Below are positions 49,601 through 61,600 of a stretch of 64,000 bases of DNA, piece after piece (positions within the stretch are counted from its first letter, which is position 1; every line of letters starts with the position of its first letter). Source of the DNA: Pratylenchus scribneri (taxonomy: Eukaryota; Nematoda; Chromadorea; Rhabditida; Pratylenchidae); NCBI GenBank assembly GCA_030063045.1, contig JAQSEB010000049.1, positions 1,488,001 through 1,552,000 on the forward strand, in the 5' to 3' direction. The translations under genes were made by a program, and so were the position numbers. The notes under the pieces were generated by a model, which searched no databases, was not told the origin of the DNA, and worked only from the letters and a program-made list of their open reading frames with translations.

Positions 49601-52600
49601 GTTTGGACAGACGGACGGGTGAAAGGGCAAAATTTGAGGGAGGAAAAGGAAGATAATGAGGCCACCTTCTCTTTATTCATTGCTTCTTCCATCCCCAAAA
49701 GCTCTGCTGGGCACATTCCTTTCCGAGCCATTCACATTTTTGCCCCCATCTATAATAAAAATGATGCCAACCCGGCAAAAGGGCATCTGCCACTGTGCAA
49801 TAATCCATCCTCGCCCCCATATATCCCAATTTAGCTTCATCCACCTCAGAAACCATTTATGTAAATGGGTGAAAGATCCCATTAATATTTGAGTCCAAAA
49901 GTCCACAATTTCTGTTCAGTGACTTAATTTTTGAAAATTCTAAGACTTTTGCATTTGATTTTAATTATCTAATTACTATTAATCTCGTCGCTCCTACTTC
50001 TTCAGTTTAAATCTTCCAAATCAGAATGAATTATTCACCATCCGGGCCAATTCTTCTGGCCATAACTCAACAAGGAAACAAACAATTTGAGAAGGCGATA
50101 AGCCCTTTGAAATCTTTAAATGTCTTCTAAAGTGGCTTACTAATTTTTTAAAAACCTAAAAAATTTATAAAAAAAACGGTCCTCCAAGGAATTCGGATAT
50201 ATTTTATTCAAAGATATGTAATTTTTAAATGCTTGATTTAATGAAATCTAAAGAAAGCCACTCATTAAAGGACACTTTGGGCTTTTCATTAGCATGTCGC
50301 TTTCAAAATTGATTTTTGCCTGAGTTAGGAGGCAAAATTTGGCATTACTGAATCATCCCTTACCCTTACCCATTTTTTGGCTCCTTGGTTGATTACCGGT
50401 TCAAATCCAAAATAAAGGAAACAAAGACAAAAAAACGTCACCTAATACGAGGGTAAATTTTTAATATAATACAGCTTTGTAAAAATGTCAAAAAATATAA
50501 ATAGAGGCTGGCAAGTGGCAACATAATGTGACACAGTACACAATGAACGGTGTGAACCCCACTAATCCCTCCTAATAAGATGGCCAAATCCTCGAAGGCT
50601 ACGCATCTGGCCTTTTTAGCCAATCAATTGGTCATTCATCACGTTCTTATATACGTTTCCCCCAAATCCTCTTTATTTCTTTTCCACATTTCCCCAACGG
50701 CCATTGATGTTTATATGAGCCTTCCCCCGTAGAGGGTGAATGAAGACTGCGATTATGGCGTATGAATGAATCCGAAGGAGAGGTCGGAAATGAATTGGAA
50801 AGGGTCGGGTCGAAGGGCGATGTTTGAAAGGGCACAACGGTCGCCCGGAGAGGTCAATCGACGCCCTCGGGGGCGAAAAGGGCCGAGGCCGATGCGTCGG
50901 CGGAGGGCATCTGCCTCGGCTTGGGAAGAGGTCACCGGCGGCGAAAGACCGATTCAAATGATGAAACAAACACCCCTAAAGCAAAAGTAGGCAGCCGATG
51001 AAGGCGACTGGCGACTGGCGGTGACCCAGCAGTCAGCCGACCCCTCGTCGATTCCCGAATTGACCTTACTTCCACCCTTTTATTATTCCACCCTTTTAAA
51101 TTTCCTATGTGCTTTGCTTTCTCGGCCATTTCCCACTCTTCCATATACAACCAAATAAATAAATTTGTGCTTTGTAATATGCACAAAAGGTCATGTCCTT
51201 TGCCCTTTTCGCCCCAAAACTCAAACACATCTTCGCCTCCCCTGCAGCGATGTGTTTCCCACTTCCCTTCCTCATTTATGTCTCAAATCGGTCGGCTGTC
51301 TCATTTCCTACAGTTTGGAAAATGAATTTAAAAATGGCGACAATTTCGAGATAAAGGGCAACTTTCGGTCTTATTTTGGCCTATTTTCGGCTATTCCCTT
51401 TGCTAAGGCATATTCACTAATTTCCCAAAAGAATAAATTGGAAAGTTGGGACGACCTGAATCCCCCACCCCCCCCCCCCCACTATTATAAACAAAACCAA
51501 ATACACTTAAATATGATCTTTTTTCAAAAGATCATGTCCTTTTGCCCTTTCCTCCTCCATCCACCCAAACATCTTCGTCTCCCCTGCAGCGATGCGTTTC
51601 TTTCCCTTCCTCATTTGTCTCAATCTCAACTCTCAATCGGTCGGCTGTCGACACTTCCTCTCTAATAGGAGGAGCTTGGAAAATGAATTTAAAAATGGCG
51701 ACAATTTTATGGGAGAAAGGGCGACTTTTTCCAGTATTATTTTGGCCTTTTATTCGACTATTTGGAATAAAAAAAAATTAGGCTGCGGAATTTTGCACTT
51801 TGGTTAAAAAAAATCTAAGAAATATTTTTTCCATTGTTATATTGACCTATTACCGATTATTTCCTTTCCTATTCATTGTTAGTAATTTTATTAAAAATTC
51901 AAAAATTAGGACTATTTTCGTGACCAATATCACACAGATCAGCAAATTTTCAATCTATAAAATTTTTTTCCGTTGAATTAATCTCTTTGTGTTATGCATT
52001 TTTATAGCAAAATTTTGATCAAAACATTTAGTCAACCTAATTATTATGGCCAAAAATATAAACTATACAATTGTCTTATTTTATCTCTTTTTTGGTCATA
52101 ATTTATTGCTATTTAAAATCAAACCCCCTTATTCTTCCTTCAATTAATTTAATTCATCCAAATGAATACTAAAAGTTGCTAATATTCAATTCATCACTTG
52201 ACCAAATGATACAAACGTTACGGTATACAATTATGTTCCTTATCTCTTCGTAAAACTAATTCTAAGATCATCTATCAACAAATTTACATTTATTTCTTCA
52301 TTTCTACTTTGTTCCATTTTTTGTCAATTTTTTTAATATCCATAATTCCCCCTTCGTGCTAATTTTTAACTGCGCAAATCCCCATTTAAATTAAAAAAAT
52401 TTTTTATTTTAATCTTTAGTCTTGTGAACTTATTGCCTTTAGTTATTAAATGAATTATAGTGTTCGCAGCATTTAGTCTAAGGTTTAAACTATTTACGGT
52501 TAATTTTCTTTCTTTTGACCATAAAATTCATTTCATGTTTTATGGTTATTCTTAATATCCGCAATTTGCATTTTCTTCCTATTTTATTAGTGAAAAAAAT

Positions 52601-55600
52601 AAAAGAATGGAAGGAATATTACCACAGCAGGCTAAGATTACAAATATTACTTCCTAAATGCCAAGATTATGGTATGAATCGCAGAAAAAAAAATTGACAC
52701 AAAAATTGCCAAAAAATGAACAAAAATGAGATATAAAATTTCGATAATATTTGCCATTGAATGGTTTTAAAAATGCAATTAAAAAAGATTTATAATAAGT
52801 CAAAAAATCACAAAAAATGCCGATTTTTCAAAGAAAATACATTTTTAAATTTTTACAATGGCACTAAAAATGTCTAAAAAAATGAAGAAAAATTATCCGT
52901 AAATTCTAATCATCATTTACCCATGTATCTGAAATGCCTTTCCCAACTTAGAATTGACCCATTTGGCCTCATTCCTTCCCTTAATTTTCTTCCAAATTTG
53001 GCCTTCCATTATTTGCACAAAATCCACTCTCTCACACTCTTTGGTCTTTATGGCCTTCCGCCTAATATGTATATATTAATATTAACATCATTTTGGCAAT
53101 TTGCATGCGCAAATCTGAGGGGCAAAAGTAGCAACAATTCTTCCTTTCTTTGCCACCTTCTCAATTCCGTTGCCACTTTTTTGTTTCCATAAAATGCTTT
53201 TTACTTTTTTTCTGGGCCATTTTTCTGTTTCCTATAAGAAAGACCATTTGGCCATTCGTACAGCAGATCTAATTATGGCCCTTTTGGAAAAATTCACGCG
53301 CTCAAAAAATTGAAGAAAACAGCACTGTTTTTTCCAACGACAATGCAAAATTTTGCAAAATATTTGGCAACTGCAGAAAACCATCCCGACCAATCCCGGT
53401 TCGAAAAAAGATACATTTCCCAGTGACCATAACCCAATAAATTTTACATTTTTCTTTGGCCTCCAAAATGTGCCAATTTTGTTCCCATCACCATAGTTCC
53501 AAAATAAATTTGCACAAAAATACAAAAAATGAACCGTGCTCAAAATTGTTGGCCTTTGGCCTCCTTTCTCAACTTTTTTATACTTTTTATGGCCAATTTG
53601 ATCTTTTCTCGTTCCCCTCCCTCTTTCAAAAATACAATTTTCACGCGCCCTCCAAAAATTGTGGCTTTTCTTTAATTGGATAAAAATTTTTGCAGAATTT
53701 TTGCGCGCTCTTGCCGCTTTTTTCTTTTTCCTTCCCATTATTGTTTTTGGTAGCCTACAATTTCACTCCATTATTGGAAGCTTTTAATGGGCCGGCAGAA
53801 AATTTGTTCACGTGACAACCCAAAATAAAATTTTACGCAGCCCATTTAATAGCAGATGGTAGGTATTTATTTAATACCCGCATTTGGAATATAAAGCTAA
53901 TTTTTTGCCTTGAACTTTTTAAATTACGTCTTTGCTTCCATTCCTAGCACAATTCCAAATATGGGTCTTTTTGGAAGCGGAGATGATATCATTTTAACAC
54001 GAGAATAATTTTACTTTTATTTTAAGATTCTTTAAATTGAAATATTACTCAAATAGAATTTATTTTTATTTCTTTTACCTAAATTTTAAGCTCACAAAAT
54101 TTAGTGACTATTCTGATTTAAATTCAGCCTTTTCTGATTTATACAATTCCGCCTGTTCTGATTATAATAATTCCGCCTGTTCTGATTTTAATAATTCCGC
54201 CTGTTCTGATTTTAATAATTCCGCCAGTTTGATTTTAATAATTCCGCCTGTTCTGATTTATATAATTCCGCCTGTTCTGATTTATATAATTCCGCCTGTT
54301 CTGATTTTAATAATTCCGCCTTTTCTGATTTTAATAATTCCGCCTTTTCTGATTTATATAATTCCGCCTGTTCTGATTTATATAATTCCGCCTTTTCTGA
54401 TTTTAATAATTCCGCCTTTTCTGATTTATATAATTCCGCCTTTTCTGATTTTAATAATTCCGCCTTTTCTGATTTTAATAATTCCGCCTTTTCTGATTTA
54501 TATAATTCCGCCTTTTCTGATTTATACAATTCCGCCTGTTCTGATTATAATAATTCCGCCTTTTCTGATTTATATAATTCCGCCTGTTCTGATTTATATA
54601 ATTCCGCCTGTTCTGATTTTAATAATTCCGCCTTTTCTGATTTATATAATTCCGCCTGTTCTGATTTATATAATTCCGCCTGTTCTGATTTTAATAATTC
54701 CGCCTTTTCTGATTTATATAATTCCGCCTGTTCTGATTTTAATAATTCCGCCTGTTCTGATTTTAATAATTCCGCCTGTTCTGATTTATATAATTCCGCC
54801 TGTTCTGATTTATATAATTCCGCCTGTTCTAATTTTAATAATTCCGCCTGTTCTGATTTTAATAATTCCGCCTGTTCTGATTTTAATAATTCCGCCTGTT
54901 CTGATTTTAATAATTCCGCCTGTTCTGATTTTAATAATTCCGCCAGTTTGATTTTAATAATTCCGCCTGTTCTGATTTATATAATTCCGCCTGTTCTGAT
55001 TTATATAATTCCGCCTGTTCTGATTTTAATAATTCCGCCTTTTCTGATTTTAATAATTCCGCCTTTTCTGATTTATATAATTCCGCCTGTTCTGATTTAT
55101 ATAATTCCGCCTTTTCTGATTTTAATAATTCCGCCTTTTCTGATTTATATAATTCCGCCTTTTCTGATTTTAATAATTCCGCCTTTACTGATTTTAATAA
55201 TTCCGCCTTTTCTGATTTATATAATTCCGCCTTTTCTGATTTATACAATTCCGCCTGTTCTGATTATAATAATTCCGCCTTTTCTGATTTATATAATTCC
55301 GCCTGTTCTGATTTATATAATTCCGCCTGTTCTGATTTTAATAATTCCGCCTTTTCTGATTTATATAATTCCGCCTGTTCTGATTTATATAATTCCGCCT
55401 GTTCTGATTTTAATAATTCCGCCTTTTCTGATTTATATAATTCCGCCTGTTCTGATTTAATAATTCCGCCTGTTCTGATTTTAATAATTCCGCCTGTTCT
55501 GATTTTAATAATTCCGCCTGTTCTGATTTATATAATTCCGCCTGTTCTGATTTATATAATTCCGCCTGTTCTAATTTTAATAATTCCGCCTGTTCTGATT

Positions 55601-58600
55601 TTAATAATTCCGCCTGTTCTGATTTATATAATTCCGCCTGTTCTGATTTATATAATTCCGCCTGTTCTGATTTTAATAATTCCGCCTGTTCTGATTTTAA
55701 TAATTCCGCCTGTTCTGATTTTTATAATTCCGCCTGTTCTGATTTTAATAATTCCGCCTGTTCTGATTTTAATAATTCCGCCTGTTCTGATTTTAATAAT
55801 TCCGCCTGTTCTGATTTATATAATTCCGCCTGTTCTAATTTTAATAATTCCGCCTGTTCTGATTTATATAATTCCGCCTGTTTTGATTTTAATTCAACAT
55901 GTTTTAAGAATAAATCCCCCAATACTGTTTTTAATTTACGCAATTAAAATTTCATTTTTCCACTAATTTTTAAACAATATTCAAACAAATATAAATAACT
56001 CATGCTTTTAATTTTATTTATACATATTTTTTCTTCCTGTAGATCATTATTGATAATAAAATAATTTTTAAAACATATTTAATTGGTTACAATTATTTTA
56101 GAGCCTTAAAACGAAAACTGCCTGATTTTTGCGTTTTTCCTTTTTTTTAGTTATAAATTTTTGCCAATTTTCAATCAAATCCTCTAATTCTTCTCAAACA
56201 CTCATCATCATCAGTGCTAAACAATAAGAATAAAAATTTTTAAAATGAAAATTTTCAAATTATCAAAAAATTTTCCAAAATTTATTACCATATATGACCT
56301 GCTGAAGAACGAATCAAAAATCAAAAGTTTAAGGTTGTCACTAAATGGCACGAATTTTTGGCCATCATACTAAATTGGCACCTACACCTAATCTTTGATG
56401 CACGCATTCACCATTCAAAAATGATCTTTATTTTAGGATCACTTCCCTCATATATTCTGAATAGAATTTTTTATTTTTGTTTAATTACTTTCCCATTCCT
56501 ACTCAATATTTTGGTACAGAATTTTGACCATATTGAACATCCTCTCTGATTTCAATTTCCTTCCCTCAAAAACAATAAATAATTCTTTTGGCCATAAAAA
56601 ATAATAAATAATTCTTTTGGCCATAAAAAAATAATAAATAAATTAAATGTTCCGCTTTTCCTATATTACTTTCCTATCCAATCAAAAAAGTGTTTATGTT
56701 TTGCCCCCCGGCCAAGGCCGCGCCCCTTTGACATTTTTGGCATCTACTATTTAAATTGTACATAAACATGGGAATGTCATTGGGTTTCATCCGCCCATTT
56801 TCCTTTAAAGGGAAGTACCTCACCTTAAGGTGGCCCTTTTTGATGAAACTTGGCATGTCTTTTGGCCATAGGATGCCTACACATAATCCGCTATTTTTAT
56901 CTGCGGAATGAGCTCGCCTACTGTTTTATGGCCAATAAAAATTTTTAATTTGACGATTTATTGGATTGGAAATAGAGAGAGGCAGATGCCTGGATGGTGT
57001 ATGGGGTAAGTATGTAGAATACTTTTATGGTCATGTGTTCAATTCCTCTCATCGGCGAGTAATTTTTTTAATTTCTTAAACTCATTTTTAATACAAATTT
57101 AGAGTTTTATTATTAAAAATTAAATAAAATAATTAAAATTATGTAAACCGCAATATAATTATCTGCCCAATGAGCTTATCTCGGATTTTATGGCCATAAA
57201 ACCTATTTTTCAGCCATTTTGGCCATAGCTCATATCTCGGTATAGGGATGTCCTAAAATTATGAACTAAACGTCATATTATAGAGAATTTTATTGGCTAT
57301 AATATTGGTAAATGTTTTCTAGGCTTAAAAATTTTTTGAAATTTTTTATCGATTTTTTTCGAAAAATCCCGAATTTGGCCAATTTTCAATGGGCCATAAC
57401 TCGGGTATATGGCTATATTGGAACATGGCCCAATTATGTTTTTTGATCACACTATCATAAAGTATTTTTGTGCAAATTTTTAGGTTTTTCCCTTAACCTG
57501 AAAATTCTAGGTATTTTGCCCATTACAGGCCTAGCATTGCGAATTCGCAAAAATTTTCAGGTAGTCAGAAAAATCTGAAAATTTGCATAGAGATACTTTA
57601 TGATATGGTGATCAAAAAAGATAACTGAGCCAAAGTCCAACGATTCCATCTAACCGAGTTATGGACCATTGAAAATTGGCCAAATTCGGGATTTTTTGAA
57701 AAAAATCGATAAAAAATTTCAAAAAATTTTTAGGCCTAGGAAACATTTACCAATATTATAGCCAATAAAATTCTCTATAATATGACGTTTAGTTCATAAT
57801 TTTAGGACATCCCTATACCGAGATATGAGCTATGGCCAAAATGGCTGAAAAATAGGTTTTATGGCCATAAAATCCGAGGCGTGTCCATTCCGCAGATAAA
57901 AATTGTGATTTAGGTGTAGGCATCCTATGCCCTAAACATATGCAAAGTCTCATTAAAAAGGGCCACCTTAAGGTGAGGTACTTCCCTTGTTAGGAAATAC
58001 ATTGAGAGTGAGAGTACGGTAATCCTACCATTGATTGTCCAAATATGAAAAAGGAAAATATAAAAAAAATAGTAAAAAGGAAAAGGAAGGAAGCATAGAA
58101 TTGGACCCATTTGGCTGCGGCCAAATGTTAATAATAATTGGGTTCGGGCTTCGGGGTGGGGCCAAATGAACAACAAATTTGAATGTGAGTGGAAGGCGGC
58201 ATCAAAAATGAATATCCCCCGGGGAGGGTTTAAAAATAGCCAGAGGAAATGTTTTATATTTTTGGATATTGTTTTTTTTTGTGTGAGAATATTTTGAGTT
58301 GGGTATAAATATGGCCACATGAAAATATGTTGGCATTGACACTTGATTTTTCCCTTTACCTTAATTTTCTCATAAAATCCGAAAATCCTAAAAGGAATTA
58401 TAATTCATCATAAAATAATTATATTTATATTTGTTCTTTGGCTATTCCTAATGGGAGAAAATATTCTTATTGGTCTTTGGCATTTCAAAAATGTAAGTAT
58501 ATTGCGAGGCAAGCGGCATTTTCCGCGGCATTTCATATGAACTTATTGAATATTTATTAATTTAATTTAATAAAAAGAAAGTAAATTAATTTATTTAATT

Positions 58601-61600
58601 ATAACTAAAAATATTAAAATTATTTCCAAAATAAATCATAAATTAATAAGGCCAAATTTAGCCATATTTAAAGTTGTCTTTCCCATTTAGAAATAATTTT
58701 TTCCCAAAAATGCATTTAAAAATTAAAAATTTTTCTAAATTAATTTTCAATTTCGACTAAAAAATTTTTTAATTTCTTATTTTTTTGCAGCATTTTATGT
58801 CGCCCCAAATGGTGGAAGCCATTCAAAAACCGCATTTGGCCGCCCAATTTGGGCATCAGCCACAAAATCCTCCCACTCAAAATCATCAACAACAACAAAA
58901 TGGCTCACAATTTGGTGGCACAAATTCCGCTGCAATCCAAAGGACTGGACAGCAGCCACCACCTTCCAATTCATTATCGCCTCCGTCACCAAACAACAAT
59001 CAAAATTCGGCAAATAATAATAATAATGGACAAAGTTGTTCAACACTGATTGGCAATGGAGAGATTTGCGTCGTTTGTGGAGACAAGGCTTCCGGTAATT
59101 TTTTTGGGCAAGGAAATAAAATGAGGAATAGTCAGCTGATAATTAAAAATATTTTTTAGGAATTTTAATTTTTTTTTGAAATTTTTTACCTTAAAATAAG
59201 CTCTCTCATAGAAAATTTTTTTTGTTAATTATGGCTTAATAAAACTAAAATTGTTAAAAAAATTTAATGAAAAATATTTTTCTATTTTTACGAATTTTAA
59301 TTATAATTTCAAATTTTTAAAAATTTTTTTTTCAATTTTCAAAAAATTATGTCTTTATTTTAATTGAATTAATTATTTTTCAAAAATTTATGTCTATATT
59401 AAAAGATATTTTAATTTAACATTTACATAATTCAAATTTATCTATTTTTTTTTAAATTTCAGGTCGACATTATGGGGCAATCAGTTGCGAAGGATGCAAA
59501 GGTAATTTTGAAAACATTAATTCAAAATTCTAACATTTTTACAGGCTTCTTCAAACGCTCCATTCGCAAGCAAATTGCCTATGTTTGCCGTGGGGCCAAG
59601 GATTGTCCGGTCACAAAATTTCATCGGAATCGATGCCAATTTTGTCGGCTCAAAAAATGCCTTACCACTGGAATGAAAAGTGAATGTGCGCTTTTTTCCA
59701 ACACAAAACGATAAAAATTTTAAAATTAATTTTTATGCTAAAAAATTTTAATTTATTAAAAATTTTTTATAATATTTAATTTTTTTTTAATATTTTGAGA
59801 AATTAGTATTTATTAATTTTTTTTCGATTTTAAAACATGTAAAATTTTTAAAATAAATCTAAAATTTTTTTCGATTTAAAAATGTAAAAAATTTAAAAAT
59901 AATGAAACATTTCAATTTAAAACATGTAAATTTTTTTTAAAAATTAGTAGAAAAAATTTAGAAATTTACCTATATAAAAAATGAAAAATTAGAGAAAAAC
60001 CAAAAAAAAATTAATTTTAAATTTACAGCCGTCCAAGCCGAACGTCGACCAATGAATGCGGCAATGGCAGCGGCGGCTGCCGCAGTTGCCGCCCAGCAAT
60101 CCATTGGGACAAACACAAATTCCTCCACATCGGCGATGGCCTCAGCTGCAGCCGCCATTCGAAGCCGATTCGCTGCCCTCAACAATGCGCAACCACCATC
60201 GTTGGGGTCAAAACCCGGTGGCCTTCCGCAACATTTTCTGCCTGTTTGCACCGCTGCTGGTTCAAATGTGAATTCGGCAGCTGCGGCAGCGGCAGCCGCC
60301 GTCTTGGCTGCCAATTTCTATGGAGGCCAGTCAACGGGAACAATGGAGAATGGTGGAAATGGAATGAGCACCGGCGAATTTGCCGCAAAAAGGAAACGAA
60401 CAACAACAATGACAAGCGGAAATGCGGATTCAGTAGGAATTAGAAATGTGAGTTTTTCTTTTAATTTTGCATGGACTGTGGACAAATAAGAAAAAATTTT
60501 TCTGATTGATTTTCATAATATTGAAGAGTAAAATAAACAATTTTTCGTATTTAGATTCATTATTTCTTAATAAGTCTTTAAATTAGCCAATTAAATAGAT
60601 AGCATTTGAAAGTCCAAAAAAAAATAAAAAATTTAAATCTGAAGACTAGGAAAAATATTAAATAGTTTTTCTTAATTTATTATTGTTTTCTTATTCTTAA
60701 AGATGGTTCAAAAATATTTCTTAAAAATTATAAATATATCAATCAAATTTTAAAATATTATTTGACCCATTTTTTTTAAAAAAAAGATTTGAAATTTAAA
60801 ATAATTATTATTTAGGATAAGTAAATTTTTTTTGCTGGGCAGATTTTGCGCATAAATAAATGAAATTCTGTGAATTGGGTTGAAATTGGAATTAGAATCT
60901 ATTTATAAAAAATTGCAAAAATGTATAGAGAATGATTAATGTGAAGAATGAGAGGAAAGAAAATTTATTTCCAAGAATTTATAGAGAGCGTGCTAAAATT
61001 AATTTCCCCATTTTTAATTTGATGGCCCAAAAATGGCCACAAATTGTCATTTTGGCGAACACACACCTGTCTCATAAGACCCAATAATTTTAATTCCGCG
61101 CAAAAAGACAATTAATTTGAATAGAAAATGGCAGACGGCATTTGTCATGTGCCAAAATTGAGACTGAGAAAAATACCATTATTTCGGGCCAAATTGACAA
61201 TTTTTTAAATTAAAATTTAGCTCTCATAAAATTGGTACATTGCCATGACATTTACATAATATTGAAATTAATTCCCAGAATTTAGTCGCGTTCACATGGC
61301 AATGAAAATTGTTATTTAGCGGCATATGAGAATTTAATCATTTTCTCATTCATCATTTTATGATTCATTATTTCTTCACTCTTTTTAAATTATTAAGTTA
61401 AAGCGACTTTAAACTAATTTTTAGGAAAATAATATTATTTAAAAAATTGGATTTAAAAAATTATTTATTAAAATTTTAAAAAATCTGTTAATCTAAATAA
61501 AAAATGATTGAAAAGTTTGATTAATAATCAGAATTTTTTCTTCTTATCAAATGAATTTTTTTTAATCTATTTTGTTTTTTTGGCCCCATTCATTTTTAAA

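Larger units (their letters stand above)
45866..58790 (+). other. nhr-41: Very large intron 2 of the nuclear-receptor gene (12.9 kb)
   Basis: Bounded by CAG|GTATGT and TTTTTTGCAG|CAT, phase 0, joining ...HLLAMMQ to HFMSPQMV. No nested gene was found on either strand. It contains local tandem duplications, a 1.8-kb satellite, a dispersed repeat and a foldback element, listed separately; the remainder is AT-rich DNA in which I see nothing. Confidence 0.8.

Noticed and set aside
53232..53738. 168-residue minus-strand reading frame in nuclear-receptor intron 2
   Set aside because: Lys/Arg-rich, no recognisable domain, no acceptor or leader near the start; probably chance.
54037..55460. Long repetitive reading frames (304, 170 and 105 residues) on both strands
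   Set aside because: They are by-products of a 24-bp satellite whose period is a multiple of three; no start context, splice sites or family similarity, and the periodicity is exactly that of the DNA unit.
25078..55895. TGTTCT words in each satellite unit as steroid-response half-sites
   Set aside because: The word is simply part of the tandem unit, has no paired palindromic half at the right spacing, and TR2/TR4-type receptors bind AGGTCA-type sites.
56989..57059. Functional tRNA gene
   Set aside because: T-stem and most of the acceptor stem do not pair and U33 is missing; kept only as a tRNA-like part of an insertion.
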